Positions 8,446 to 17,283 of a stretch of 64,000 bases of DNA are shown here, piece by piece. The DNA is from Paraburkholderia phytofirmans OLGA172. GTDB taxonomy: Bacteria; Pseudomonadota; Gammaproteobacteria; Burkholderiales; Burkholderiaceae. Position 1 is the stretch's first letter; every line of letters begins with the position of its first letter. The stretch covers positions 1,612,001-1,676,000 of the forward strand of contig NZ_CP014579.1 in assembly GCF_001634365.1 (NCBI RefSeq), read 5' to 3'. The notes below the pieces were generated by a model that saw only the letters and a list, made by a program, of their open reading frames with translations, was not told where the DNA came from and ran no database searches. A program made the position numbers and the translations under genes.

Positions 8446-8691
8446 ATGATTAAGAATCGAGAGATAGCCGTAGAGGTAAGCAATCGACTGCTAAAGATGA
8501 GCGGTGCAATAAACGACGCCATTGTTCTTGTGCGCGATCGTTGCCCAGACGATGAGTTCAAAGAGTTCCGCCTGGCGATGGGCTGGTTGCTTGACCATCT
8601 ATACGTTTTGGGCCTAGAACCACTCTACGAAGAACATCCCGACATCGCGCCGCCAGAGTTGGAGTTTAAGCCCCGCGGGAAAAGGCGATAG
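8446..8691 (+). CDS. Small 81-aa protein downstream of the YD-repeat gene (immunity candidate)
   Basis: This small soluble protein has an acidic middle and no signal peptide or membrane segment. It starts 9 bp after the YD-repeat gene with AGAGGA as ribosome site, so the two are co-transcribed. It reads mostly helical (IAVEVSNRLLKMSGAINDAI, later FRLAMGWLLDHLYVLGL) with a basic end PRGKRR. A terminator follows at 8738. I cannot name a family. Position directly after a polymorphic RHS-type tail suggests a cognate immunity protein, but a chaperone or unrelated gene is equally possible from sequence alone. Confidence 0.6.
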   Translation: MIKNREIAVEVSNRLLKMSGAINDAIVLVRDRCPDDEFKEFRLAMGWLLDHLYVLGLEPLYEEHPDIAPPELEFKPRGKRR

Positions 8692-8737
8692 CTGACCCGC
8701 TCGCGGCACGGCTAAAGTTTCCAGCGCCGCCGCTATA

Positions 8738-8769
8738 AAGAAAGGTGCGAGAAGTTTCGCGCCTTTCTT
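8738..8769 (+). terminator. Rho-independent terminator after the RHS pair
   Basis: The arms AAGAAAGGTGCGA and TCGCGCCTTTCTT pair over 13 positions with one G-T pair and a short loop, ending in a T-rich tract. It closes the two-gene unit. Confidence 0.65.
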
Positions 8770-8802
8770 ATTGCTGCAGCGTTACCGGCCCTAGTGCTGC
8801 GA

Positions 8803-9681
8803 TCAAACCCTCAACCTCTCCCTTAAAAACGCCACAAAAGCCCGAATCGTGACCGAGCTCTGCCGATGCTGCGGATAGACAGCATAGACAGTAGCCGCCG
8901 TAGGCAGAAACTCTTCCAACACCATCACGAGCAGGCCGCTGCCAATCGCATCATCAACAATAAACTCAGGAAGCCGAACAATCCCCAGCCCAGCGACCGC
9001 CGCATCGCGAATCAGCTCCCCATTATTAGCCCGCAGCGGCCCATGCACTTCAACCCCCTTCGAAACTCCATCAACCACAAAATCCCAACTCACCACCCCG
9101 CCATGCCCATACAACAGGCAAGAATGCCGCGCCAGATCGGCGGGATGAAGCGGCGCCCCACGCCGCCGCACATACCCCGGACTACAACACACCACCATCC
9201 TGACATCGACAAGCTTCTGCGCGATCAGCGTGGAATCCGGCAACGTGCCGATCCGGATCGCCATATCGAAGCCCTCGCCCACCACGTCGACGGTGCGATC
9301 GCTCAGCTCCATATCGAAGCGCACATCGCCATGCTCGCGCAGGAAGCTCGCCACCAATGGCGACAGATGCATCATCCCGAACGACATCGGCGCGCTGACC
9401 CGCAACAACCCACGCGGCCCGGCGCGGCGCAGCGACATGGCCTGTTCGGCGTCTTCCACCTCGCCGAGAATGCGCCGCGCACGCTCATAGAACTCCTGGC
9501 CCAGTTCGGTCACCGCCAGCTTGCGGGTATTGCGGATCAGCAGTTGCACGCCGAGCGCCTCTTCCAGCGCCATTACGCGCCGGCTGACGAACTGCTTCGA
9601 CAGCGCTAGCCGCTTTGCCGCCGCGGTGAAGTTATGGGCGTCGACCGTGGCGACGAAGATCCGCATGTCATCGAGTTGCAT
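8803..9681 (-). CDS. LysR-family transcriptional regulator
   Basis: This 292-residue LysR protein has an N-terminal winged HTH (MRIFVATVDAHNFTAAAKRL, recognition helix SKQFVSRRVMALEEALG) and a periplasmic-binding-fold effector domain (RGLLRVSAPMSFG, FDMAIRIGTLPDS, VAGLGIVRLPEFI). It belongs to the CrgA/AaeR-like subgroup judged by the GLLRVSAP and DMAIRIG blocks. The ATG at 9681 is chosen; a GTG 12 bases upstream is an alternative and neither has a strong ribosome site. It is divergent from pirin and doxX, which it probably regulates from the 135-bp gap; LysR-pirin-DoxX clusters are common in this group. Confidence 0.88.
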   Translation of the reverse strand: MQLDDMRIFVATVDAHNFTAAAKRLALSKQFVSRRVMALEEALGVQLLIRNTRKLAVTELGQEFYERARRILGEVEDAEQAMSLRRAGPRGLLRVSAPMSFGMMHLSPLVASFLREHGDVRFDMELSDRTVDVVGEGFDMAIRIGTLPDSTLIAQKLVDVRMVVCCSPGYVRRRGAPLHPADLARHSCLLYGHGGVVSWDFVVDGVSKGVEVHGPLRANNGELIRDAAVAGLGIVRLPEFIVDDAIGSGLLVMVLEEFLPTAATVYAVYPQHRQSSVTIRAFVAFLRERLRV

Positions 9682-9816
9682 TATATTGTCCACCCAAACG
9701 AGACAGTGTTTCTTGTTCTAATCCGATTATAGCCACCCTGATTGACCTACACTGTCGTTCATGGATCGCGGACAAACTTCTGGCCGGATCGCAAAACAGA
9801 ACCAAGGAGAAATACG

Positions 9817-10542
9817 ATGCTCGATATCAGACACGCCAATCAACGCGGCCGTGCGGAGCACGGCTGGCTCAGTTCGCGTCATACGTTTTCTTTCGCGAGC
9901 TATCACGATCAGAAGCAGAACGGTTTTTCCGACCTGCTCGTGATCAACGACGACCGTGTCGCACCAGCCCAAGGTTTCGGCAAGCACCCGCACCGCGACA
10001 TGGAGATCTTTTCGTACGTGCTGGAAGGCGCCCTGGAGCATAAGGACACGATGGGGACCGGCTCGGTGATCGTGCCTGGCGACATTCAGCTGATGAGCGC
10101 TGGCACCGGCGTCGCGCATAGCGAATACAACCATTCGAAGAGCGAGCCCGTGCACTTCATGCAAATCTGGATTGCACCGGCGCGGAACGGCACCGCGCCG
10201 CGCTATCAGCAACGTCACTTTGGTGTGGACGAGAAGCGCGGCGTGTTGCGCCTCGTGTTGTCACCGGACGGTGCGGACGGCTCGTTGGAGCTGCAACAGG
10301 ATGCGCGGGTTTATGCCGGTCTCTTCGATGGCGACGAAACTGCACGTCTCGAACTGGCCAGCGATCGCTATGCTTATATTCAGGTGGCGCGCGGCAGCGT
10401 CACGGTGAACGGCGTCGAGCTTGGCGAAGGCGACGGCGCCCGGGTCCGCGGCGAAGAAGCCCTGACCTTCACGCAAGGTCACGACGCGGAGGTGTTGGTG
10501 TTCGATCTGCGTAACATCGAAGTGTCGGAGTTGTGGGCTTAA
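9817..10542 (+). CDS. Pirin family protein (cupin, quercetinase-like)
   Basis: This 241-residue bicupin has the pirin metal site in its N-terminal half: GFGKHPHRDMEIFSYVLEG supplies two histidines, and GVAHSEYNHS supplies the third His and the Glu. Members are Fe/Ni cupins with quercetin 2,3-dioxygenase or redox-sensing roles (YhhW type). The start is firm: AAGGAG lies 7 nt before the ATG, and the upstream codons look non-coding. doxX follows 97 bp later on the same strand. The divergent LysR gene is the likely regulator. True substrate is unknown. Confidence 0.88.
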   Translation: MLDIRHANQRGRAEHGWLSSRHTFSFASYHDQKQNGFSDLLVINDDRVAPAQGFGKHPHRDMEIFSYVLEGALEHKDTMGTGSVIVPGDIQLMSAGTGVAHSEYNHSKSEPVHFMQIWIAPARNGTAPRYQQRHFGVDEKRGVLRLVLSPDGADGSLELQQDARVYAGLFDGDETARLELASDRYAYIQVARGSVTVNGVELGEGDGARVRGEEALTFTQGHDAEVLVFDLRNIEVSELWA

Positions 10543-10639
10543 GCGGCTCCATCCTGCCGATAGATCTGGCCGGCTTTAAGCGTGGCTCGCGGCATGGTTT
10601 GCAGCGAGCCGCACCCTTCCTTACCTTTTGAGAAAAATC

Positions 10640-11053
10640 ATGCGCTATACGCTATTTGAAAACCAGAAAGACGCAGGCATTCTCGTCGCCCGCATCCTGT
10701 TGATGGTGCTGTTCGTGATGTTCGGCTGGTCGAAGCTGACCGGTTTTTCCGGCACCGTCGCTTATATGACGTCGAGCGGCGCGCCAATTCCGGAGTTGTC
10801 GGCGATCATCGCCGTGGTGATGGAGTTCGTGGTGGGCATTGCGCTGGTGGTGGGCTTCTATACGCGGCCGCTTGCGCTGCTGCTTGGAATCTATACGCTG
10901 GCCACTGCGATCATCGGCCACCACTACTGGAACATGACGGGTGCGATGCAGTACGAAAACATGATCAACTTCTACAAGAACCTCAGCATCATGGGTGGCT
11001 TGTTCCTGTTGTGCGTGACCGGGCCCGGCAAGTATTCGCTCGACCGGCGTTAA
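10640..11053 (+). CDS. DoxX family membrane protein
   Basis: This 137-residue inner-membrane protein has four hydrophobic helices (ILVARILLMVLFVMFGWSKL, ELSAIIAVVMEFVVGIALVV, LALLLGIYTLATAIIGHHYW, LSIMGGLFLLCV). The start helix with GxxKL, and the pattern GFYTRPLALLLG, are typical of DoxX/YphA proteins, some of which act in thiol and oxidative stress homeostasis. The ATG at 10640 has GAGAAA upstream. It sits behind pirin on the same strand and ends at a bidirectional terminator. Confidence 0.87.
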   Translation: MRYTLFENQKDAGILVARILLMVLFVMFGWSKLTGFSGTVAYMTSSGAPIPELSAIIAVVMEFVVGIALVVGFYTRPLALLLGIYTLATAIIGHHYWNMTGAMQYENMINFYKNLSIMGGLFLLCVTGPGKYSLDRR

Positions 11054-11085
11054 GCGCTGCACCGTGGGTATTCGATAAGTTCCAC

Positions 11086-11118
11086 AAAAAATCCGCCCGG
11101 TTGTCCAGGCGGATTTTT
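11086..11118. terminator. Bidirectional rho-independent terminator between doxX and alkB
   Basis: Near-perfect stem AAAAATCCGCC (11087-11097) with GGCGGATTTTT (11108-11118) and a ten-base loop. A and T runs at both ends let it serve the two convergent genes. Confidence 0.9.
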
Positions 11119-11139
11119 CTTTGCATGAAGCAATGCACG

Positions 11140-12294
11140 CTAGCCGGCAAACTGCGCCAACACGCGCTCACGAATCGCCGGCCGGATATTCGACTGCGCC
11201 ATATTGCCTTGATAATGCGCGACCACACGCGGGTTCATCACGCGAAACCACAGTGGCGGCACATACGCGAGCATGATCATCGTCGCGTAACCGGACGGCA
11301 ATTGCGGCGCGCCGTCGAAATGACGCAGCGCCTGATAAGAACGCGTCGGATTCGCATGATGATCGGCGTGACGCTGCAACTGGTACAGAAACAGATTCGT
11401 CACGATGCGATTGCTATTCCACGAGTGCTGCGGCTGGCAACGCTCATAACGGCCGCTCGCGAGTTGCTGACGGCCGAGCCCGTAGTGCTCCAGATAATTG
11501 ACCACTTCGAGCAGCGAAGCGCCGTACGCCGCCTGAATCAGCAGAAACGGAATCGCCGTTTTGCCGAACAGCACGATCATCGCGCCCCACAGCACCGCCG
11601 TCATGGCCCACGCGTGCAGGACTTCATTGCGCCATGTCCAGGGCGACTTGCCGAGGCGTTCGAGCCGATGTTTCTCGAGGCGCCACGCCGACGCGATGCT
11701 GCCGAACACCGTGCGTGGCAGAAAACGCCAGAACGACTCGCCGTAGCGCGCGCTCGCCGGATCGGGCGGCGTAGCCACGCGCACATGGTGTCCACGATTG
11801 TGTTCGACGAAGAAATGACCGTAGGCGACCGGCGCCAGCGTAATCTTGGCGAGCCATCGCTCGAAGCCATCGGTCTTGTGGCCGAGCTCGTGCGCGGTGT
11901 TGATCGACACGCCGGTCGCCGCGCCCAGCGATAGCGCAAAGCCGAGATAGTCGTACCACGTCAGGGTGTGCGTGCAGACGATCCACACCGCGCCGAAGAA
12001 CGACACGTACTCGATGAAGGTGGCGAGATAGACCACCCGGCGGTAATAGCGCTCCCGTTCGAGCTTGGGGACGACTTCCTCGGGTGGATTGCTCGGATCG
12101 TCACCGATCAGATAATCGAGCACTGGAATAATGCCGAACACGAAAATCGGCCCGAACCACCAGAAAATATGCCAGCCGGTCTGCAACGCCAGATTGGCGG
12201 CGTGCAGCGGCAAGGTGATAGTCAGCGCACCGAGCAGCCACAGATAGCGCTTGCCGTCGACCCACCGAGCGGGGGCCGCTTGCGATGTTGCCAT
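11140..12294 (-). CDS. alkB: Alkane 1-monooxygenase (AlkB-type membrane di-iron hydroxylase)
   Basis: This 384-residue inner-membrane enzyme would hydroxylate terminal carbons of alkanes using rubredoxin electrons. The histidine clusters are in order: HELGH (135-139), EHNRGHH (164-170), LEHYG (His270) and LQRHADHH (His309, 312, 313). Several hydrophobic segments lie before and between them (LWLLGALTITLPL, FVFGIIPVLDYLIG, AMTAVLWGAMIVLFG). The block VRVATPPDPASAR after the second cluster is diagnostic of AlkB. The start at 12294 has AAGGAGG upstream. No rubredoxin, rubredoxin reductase or AlkS regulator is adjacent, so electron donors must be encoded elsewhere. Confidence 0.92.
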   Translation of the reverse strand: MATSQAAPARWVDGKRYLWLLGALTITLPLHAANLALQTGWHIFWWFGPIFVFGIIPVLDYLIGDDPSNPPEEVVPKLERERYYRRVVYLATFIEYVSFFGAVWIVCTHTLTWYDYLGFALSLGAATGVSINTAHELGHKTDGFERWLAKITLAPVAYGHFFVEHNRGHHVRVATPPDPASARYGESFWRFLPRTVFGSIASAWRLEKHRLERLGKSPWTWRNEVLHAWAMTAVLWGAMIVLFGKTAIPFLLIQAAYGASLLEVVNYLEHYGLGRQQLASGRYERCQPQHSWNSNRIVTNLFLYQLQRHADHHANPTRSYQALRHFDGAPQLPSGYATMIMLAYVPPLWFRVMNPRVVAHYQGNMAQSNIRPAIRERVLAQFAG

Positions 12295-12608
12295 TGTCTC
12301 CCTCCTTGTTTTATGTCGCCTGGTATCGGCAAGCCTGGCGCTTGCTGGCCAGTACGCATGCCGGCGGGACCTTGCCCGGCTCCCAGATTTATATGGCCAG
12401 ACGGGCGGGATAGCCAAGGAATTGGCCCAGGTGGGAGGCTCCAAACAAAGGGGCCGTGGGTGCGGCAGCGGGGGTGGGCGTCGAGCGGGTGAATGAAACG
12501 GGTGTTTGCCAATTTGCTGCAGTGCACTTCGGGGCATGGGCTCCGCGTTCAGCGGAAATCACCGAATGATCAAGCCCGCATTGACGCGGGTCCGGTCCCG
12601 CCATAAAC
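12295..12608. other. Intergenic stretch upstream of alkB
   Basis: GC-rich stretch with no convincing gene on either strand. It should contain the alkB promoter, but I cannot point to a clear -35/-10 or -24/-12 pair. Confidence 0.4.
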
Positions 12609-12633
12609 AAAAACGGCGGCCCGAAGGCCGCCG
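12609..12633 (-). terminator. Rho-independent terminator after ahpF
   Basis: Stem CGGCGGCC (12614-12621) with GGCCGCCG (12626-12633), tetraloop CGAA, and on the minus strand a TTTTT tract (12609-12613). It lies 25 bp past the ahpF stop. Confidence 0.85.
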
Positions 12634-12657
12634 CCCATTACTCACATAAGCAGCACA

Positions 12658-14250
12658 TCAAACTGTCGCTTCGGCTTCCGCTTCGCTCACCACTTCCTCT
12701 GCATCACTGCTGCGAATCAGATGATCGAAGGCGGAGAGCGATGCCTTCGCGCCCTCGCCCACTGCAATCACGATCTGCTTGAACGGAACCGTGGTCACGT
12801 CGCCGGCGGCGAACACACCCGGCACCGAAGTCGCGCCGCGTGCATCGACGACGATCTCGCCGTGCTTCGACAATTCGACCGTGCCCTTCAGCCATTCGGT
12901 GTTCGGCACGAGACCGATCTGCACGAACACGCCTTCGAGTTCGATGTTCTTCGTTTCGCCCGAACGCAAGTCCTTGTAGACCAGACCATTGACCTTCTTG
13001 CCGTCGCCGGTGATTTCCGTGGTCTGCGCCTGCGTGACGATCGTCACATTGGCGAGGCTGCGCAGCTTGCGTTGCAGCACTTCGTCGGCACGCAGTTGTG
13101 CGCCGAATTCGAACAGCGTGACTTCACGCACGATACCCGCGAGATCGATCGCCGCTTCGACGCCCGAGTTGCCGCCGCCGATCACCGCAACGCGCTTGCC
13201 CTTGAACAGCGGACCATCGCAATGCGGGCAGTACGCCACGCCGTGGTTACGGTACTCGCGCTCGCCCGGCACATTGATTTCGCGCCAGCGGGCACCGGTC
13301 GCCAGAATGATGGTCTTCGCCTTCAGCACCGCGCCGTTCGCCAGACGCACCTCGTTGATGCGGCCCGGGATCAGCGCTTCAGCGCGCTGCACGTCCATGA
13401 TGTCGACTTCGTAGCACTTCACGTGCTGTTCAAGCGCCGTGGCGAACTTCGGCCCCTCCGTTTCCGTCACGGAGACGAAGTTCTCGATCGCCAGCGTATC
13501 GAGCACCTGGCCGCCGAAGCGCTCCGCCACGACACCCGTCGCGATACCCTTACGCGCCGAGTAAATCGCAGCCGCCGCGCCCGCAGGACCGCCGCCGACG
13601 ATCAGCGTATCGAACACCGGCTTCTTTTCCAGTTCCCTGGCCGCTCGCGCACCGGCATTGGTGTCGAGCTTCGCGAGGATTTCCTTAACACCGCTGCGGC
13701 CCTGGCCGAACACTTCGCCGTTCATGAACATGGTCGGTACCGCCATGATCTGGCGCGCTTCGACTTCGTTCTGGAACAGCGCGCCGTCGATCGCCACGTG
13801 GCGGATGCGCGGGTTGATCAGCGCCATCACGTTCAGTGCCTGCACGACTTCCGGGCAGTTCTGACACGACAGCGAAAAATACGTTTCGAATTGATAGTCG
13901 CCGTCCAGGCTGCGGATCTGTTCGATCACCGCATCGTCGAGCTTGACCGGATGGCCGCCGACCTGCAAAAGCGCGAGGACGAGCGACGTGAATTCATGCC
14001 CCATCGGAATGCCGGCGAAACGGATGCCCGTTTCCTTACCCGGCTCGCCGATCGAAAACGACGGCTTGCGCTCGCTGTCGCCGCGACGTTCGATCACGGC
14101 GACGCGTTCCGACAATGTCCCGATATCGTTCAGCAATGCCAGCAGCTCTTGCGATTTCGCGCTGTCGTCGAGCGAGGCGACGATCTCGATAGGCCTGCTA
14201 ACCTTTTCGAGGTAGGATTTCAACTGAGTCTTGAGATTGGCGTCCAGCAT
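12658..14250 (-). CDS. ahpF: Alkyl hydroperoxide reductase subunit F
   Basis: AhpF is an NAD(P)H-dependent flavoprotein disulfide reductase that recharges AhpC. The 530-residue protein has a tandem thioredoxin-fold N-terminal domain with redox pair Cys129/Cys132 (SCQNC), an FAD site GGGPAG (219-224), a thioredoxin-reductase redox pair Cys341/Cys344 (CPHC) and an NAD(P)H motif VIGGGNSG. The C-terminal FAD block is [16 protein letters not shown]. Length and order are as in enterobacterial AhpF. The ATG at 14250 begins the family sequence [10 protein letters not shown]. It lies 152 bp downstream of ahpC on the same strand and is closed by a terminator. Confidence 0.97.
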   Translation of the reverse strand: MLDANLKTQLKSYLEKVSRPIEIVASLDDSAKSQELLALLNDIGTLSERVAVIERRGDSERKPSFSIGEPGKETGIRFAGIPMGHEFTSLVLALLQVGGHPVKLDDAVIEQIRSLDGDYQFETYFSLSCQNCPEVVQALNVMALINPRIRHVAIDGALFQNEVEARQIMAVPTMFMNGEVFGQGRSGVKEILAKLDTNAGARAARELEKKPVFDTLIVGGGPAGAAAAIYSARKGIATGVVAERFGGQVLDTLAIENFVSVTETEGPKFATALEQHVKCYEVDIMDVQRAEALIPGRINEVRLANGAVLKAKTIILATGARWREINVPGEREYRNHGVAYCPHCDGPLFKGKRVAVIGGGNSGVEAAIDLAGIVREVTLFEFGAQLRADEVLQRKLRSLANVTIVTQAQTTEITGDGKKVNGLVYKDLRSGETKNIELEGVFVQIGLVPNTEWLKGTVELSKHGEIVVDARGATSVPGVFAAGDVTTVPFKQIVIAVGEGAKASLSAFDHLIRSSDAEEVVSEAEAEATV

Positions 14251-14402
14251 GGCTATTCGATTCCGTGACGTGGGGTGTTGGACCCCGGGCGCCGCACGCA
14301 TCCGGATAGAAGGCGCGCAGCCCAGGGACGCGCGAACCGCTGTAAGAAGCGGTTCGCACGGCGGTGCGCCGTGAGGCGCTTATTGCGAGAGGCTTTTAGA
14401 CC

Positions 14403-14966
14403 TTAGATCTTGCCGATCAGGTCGAGCGACGGGGTCAGCGTTTCAGCGCCCGGCGTCCACTTGGCGGGGCAAACTTCACCCGGGTGAGCCGCGATGTATT
14501 GCGCAGCTTGAACCTTGCGCAACAGTTCGCCAGCGTCACGGCCAATGCCGTTGTCGTGAATTTCGGCCAGCTTGATCTCGCCTTCCGGGTTGATCACGAA
14601 CGTGCCGCGCAGTGCCAGACCTTCTTCTTCGATCAGCACGTCGAAGTTGCGCGAGATTGCCAGCGTCGGGTCAGCGAGCATCGGGTACTTGATCTTCTGG
14701 ATCGTGTCCGACGTGTCGTGCCATGCCTTGTGCGTGAAGTGCGTATCGGTCGACACGCTGTAGATTTCGACGCCGAGCTTCTTGAATTCGGCGTAACGAT
14801 CGGCCAGGTCACCCAGTTCGGTCGGGCAGACAAACGTGAAGTCAGCCGGGTAGAAAACGAAAACCGACCACTTGCCCTTCAGGCTCTCTTCAGTGACGGT
14901 CTGGAAATCGCCATTGTGATAAGCCTGTGCCTTGAACGGTTTGACTTGACTGTTGATGATCGGCAT
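14403..14966 (-). CDS. ahpC: Alkyl hydroperoxide reductase subunit C (2-Cys peroxiredoxin)
   Basis: AhpC reduces hydrogen peroxide, organic peroxides and peroxynitrite in the cytoplasm. The peroxidatic Cys47 is in FVCPTE and the resolving Cys166 in VCPAKW. Length 187 and the start [13 protein letters not shown] match the AhpC1/Prx1 type. AGAGGA precedes the ATG. An OxyR-like half-operator lies about 90 bp upstream (15057-15071). ahpF follows as the reductase partner. Confidence 0.98.
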   Translation of the reverse strand: MPIINSQVKPFKAQAYHNGDFQTVTEESLKGKWSVFVFYPADFTFVCPTELGDLADRYAEFKKLGVEIYSVSTDTHFTHKAWHDTSDTIQKIKYPMLADPTLAISRNFDVLIEEEGLALRGTFVINPEGEIKLAEIHDNGIGRDAGELLRKVQAAQYIAAHPGEVCPAKWTPGAETLTPSLDLIGKI

Positions 14967-15056
14967 TTACTGAGTCCTCTTTCGGAGTGGTTGGAAAGTG
15001 GAGTCAGTATGTCAGACGTTACTTAATAGGTAAAGTGGTGTGTTTTAATTATGACA

Positions 15057-15071
15057 ATAGTTTGTCGCTAT
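15057..15071. promoter_or_regulatory. OxyR-like operator upstream of ahpC
   Basis: The sequence reads ATAG, seven bases, CTAT, which is exactly the half-operator spacing of the OxyR consensus. I find no good second half at the expected 7-nt step, so only one dimer site is evident. Its position about 90 bp before the ahpC start fits activation under peroxide stress. No oxyR gene is in the window. Confidence 0.5.
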
Positions 15072-15114
15072 TATAACGGCTACCGGTGGCTATTGCACCG
15101 CACCAATCCTCGGG

Positions 15115-17079
15115 TCAGTCCCTCATGAGCCGCCAAAGGGTTGTGCGGCCGATTCCCAACGCCCGGCTTGCCGCAGCGCGATTGCCGCCGGCCTGTTCGA
15201 GAGCGCGTATGACATCCTCGCGGGTGGGTGAGCGACGGCCTGAGGCGTCGCCGGCGGCGTGGGCGTGAGCCATGGCGTCATGCACGTCCGCGGCCGTCTG
15301 CCGCATCCGCCCGAATTCCGGAAACACCGTCTGCAGGTCCTGCCAGCCCTCGGCGGCCGAATCGCTCAGATAAATCGCGGCGCGCGCCAGCAGATTTTCC
15401 AGCTCCCGCACATTGCCTGGCCACGCATAGTGCTCGAACAAAGGCGTGAGGAACGCCAGCACCCGCTCGAGCGCGGCACCCGACAGCCCGTATTGGAGCG
15501 CGCTGCGGTTCAACAAATGCCGCGCCAGTTGCGCGATGTCGCCGCGTCTTTCGCGCAGCGCCGGCAATTCTATCTGGAGCAGATTCAGCCGAAAATACAG
15601 ATCTGCGCGAAACACGCTCTGCTCGACCAGCGCGTGCAGATCGCGATGCGTGGCGGCAATCACCCGCACGTCGACGGGGGTCGCGCGCCCGGAGCCGAGC
15701 TTCATGACCTCACGCTCCTGCAACACCCGCAGCAGCCGGCTTTGCAGCGCTGCCGGCATCTCGCCGATTTCGTCGAGAAAAATCGTGCCGGTATGGGCGA
15801 TTTCGAAGAGGCCCGGCTTGCCGCCCCGGCGCGCGCCGGTGAACGCGCCTTCCTCATGACCGAACAGTTCGCTTTCGATCAGCCCTTCAGGGAGCGCCGC
15901 GCAATTGAAGGCGACAAACGGATTGCCGCGCCGCCGGCTGGCATTGTGGATGCCCTGCGCGACCAGTTCCTTGCCGGTGCCGCTTTCCCCGCTCAACAGC
16001 ACGGTGGCATCGTGAGCCGCGCCCGCGCGCACAAGCCTCCGCACCCGCTCGAGTGCCGCCGAGCTGCCGACCAGGTCGTCCAGATGGTGCCGCGCGACCA
16101 GATGCTTCGGCCGCTGGCTGGTACGCAGCGAGCGGTCGATCCGCTGCGCGACCAGCGCGTCCTGCACCGTGACCACCGAGCCGGAACGCAAGCCCTGCTC
16201 GACGATCGGCACACAGTTGACGATCAGCGCGCGGCCGCCGATCTGCTCGATACGCTCCTCGACCGGCATGTCGTGCCCGAGCGTCTCGCGCAGCAACGGG
16301 CCAATGGCGCGCGTCAATTGCGCCGGGACGTCCTGTTCGCGGTCGAGTCCGAGCAGATCGAGCATCGCCGGATTGACTGCTTCGAGCCGACCGGCGTCGT
16401 CGAAGGCGGCCACGCCGTCGCGCAGATGGGCGACGATCGTGTTCAGGCGTACCCGCTTCGATTCCTTCTGGCGGCTCACGCGCGCCAGTTCGACCGAGCG
16501 TTCGAACGCTTCTTCGACCGCGCCCAGCGAGTACAGGAAGACGCTCTCCAGACCGGCTTGCTGGGCAAAATCGCAGGCCATGCCGGGACCGATGATGACG
16601 CTGCAGCCCTCTGCTGCGAGGCCGGTGACCGCGAGCCGCACTTCGTCGACCGAGCGGTAGGCGCGCTGTTTCAGGCCGACGTTCAGCCACGCGCTCAGGT
16701 CCGCGAGTTCGTGCGAGATGGTTTCGTGCAGGACAAGACCGATCTGCGCGCCAGGCCAGGTCGTCGTGGCGCGGGTGATTGCGCTCAGCACGTCGAAGCC
16801 GTTCACCTTGACCATCACCACCGGCACGCTCAGGTTGTCGCGCAGGTAGGCGCCGTTCGATCCGGCTGCCAGCACGACATCGACCGAACCCGCGTCCACA
16901 TAGGCCTGCAGGGCCGTGACGGCGGCACCGTAACCTTCCCGGACCGAAAAGAACCGGGCTCGCCCGGTGTAACGCGGCGCGACTGTCTCGCAAAGCGATT
17001 GCAAGCGGCTGATACTGACCAAGGCAACGCCTGGGCGGCCGGGATGGGGATTGGCAAGGGACGACGTGAAAGTGGGCAC
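15115..17079 (-). CDS. PrpR-like sigma-54-dependent activator
   Basis: This 654-residue activator has an N-terminal PrpR-type ligand domain ([38 protein letters not shown]), a PAS-like linker ([19 protein letters not shown]), an AAA+ domain (Walker A GESGTGKE; sigma-54 contact motif [15 protein letters not shown]) and a C-terminal Fis-type HTH ending [13 protein letters not shown]. PrpR proteins sense 2-methylcitrate or related acids. I choose the GTG at 17079, with GGAG 7 nt upstream, because the ATGs at 17112 and 17124 lie inside the operator and lack ribosome sites. It is divergent from a lyase gene with a clear -24/-12 promoter. Confidence 0.88.
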   Translation of the reverse strand: MPTFTSSLANPHPGRPGVALVSISRLQSLCETVAPRYTGRARFFSVREGYGAAVTALQAYVDAGSVDVVLAAGSNGAYLRDNLSVPVVMVKVNGFDVLSAITRATTTWPGAQIGLVLHETISHELADLSAWLNVGLKQRAYRSVDEVRLAVTGLAAEGCSVIIGPGMACDFAQQAGLESVFLYSLGAVEEAFERSVELARVSRQKESKRVRLNTIVAHLRDGVAAFDDAGRLEAVNPAMLDLLGLDREQDVPAQLTRAIGPLLRETLGHDMPVEERIEQIGGRALIVNCVPIVEQGLRSGSVVTVQDALVAQRIDRSLRTSQRPKHLVARHHLDDLVGSSAALERVRRLVRAGAAHDATVLLSGESGTGKELVAQGIHNASRRRGNPFVAFNCAALPEGLIESELFGHEEGAFTGARRGGKPGLFEIAHTGTIFLDEIGEMPAALQSRLLRVLQEREVMKLGSGRATPVDVRVIAATHRDLHALVEQSVFRADLYFRLNLLQIELPALRERRGDIAQLARHLLNRSALQYGLSGAALERVLAFLTPLFEHYAWPGNVRELENLLARAAIYLSDSAAEGWQDLQTVFPEFGRMRQTAADVHDAMAHAHAAGDASGRRSPTREDVIRALEQAGGNRAAASRALGIGRTTLWRLMRD

Positions 17080-17099
17080 CGCAACGCTCCGCTCGTGAC

Positions 17100-17135
17100 T
17101 GGAACGTTTCATGAAACGTTTCATGGAACGTTCCA
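17100..17135. promoter_or_regulatory. Three tandem 12-bp palindromes (activator/operator site)
   Basis: Three contiguous 12-mers, TGGAACGTTTCA, TGAAACGTTTCA and TGGAACGTTCCA, all share AACGTT; the second and third are perfect palindromes. They sit 21 bp upstream of the regulator's start and about 80 bp before the -24/-12 promoter of the divergent lyase, the usual distance for a sigma-54 upstream activating sequence. The PrpR-like protein is the obvious candidate to bind here and could also repress itself. Confidence 0.75.
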
Positions 17136-17216
17136 GTATTCTGCCATGAACCGCGTCACCGTTCTCTTTTCGCCTAACCTGCTGATTGCTCGGCACAAAT
17201 CCTGAGAGCCCGCGAA

Positions 17217-17232
17217 TGGCATGCTTCCTGCA
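17217..17232 (+). promoter_or_regulatory. Sigma-54 (-24/-12) promoter of the lyase gene
   Basis: The sequence TGGCATGCTTCCTGCA matches TGGCAYRN4YTGCW at every defined position. GG is at 17218-17219 and GC at 17230-17231 with the obligatory ten-base gap. It lies 52 bp before the lyase ATG. Confidence 0.82.
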
Positions 17233-17283
17233 AATTCGAGTCAGCGTTCTATTACTCGCTTCCCTATCTGGAGATATACAGTC

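Noticed and set aside
12721..14268. 515-codon plus-strand frame opposite ahpF
   Set aside because: GC-rich shadow of ahpF: His/Arg-rich, no family motif, no ribosome site, while ahpF has all catalytic motifs.
15259..17205. 648-codon plus-strand frame opposite the PrpR-like gene
   Set aside because: Antisense shadow rich in Arg/Gln/His with no motif.
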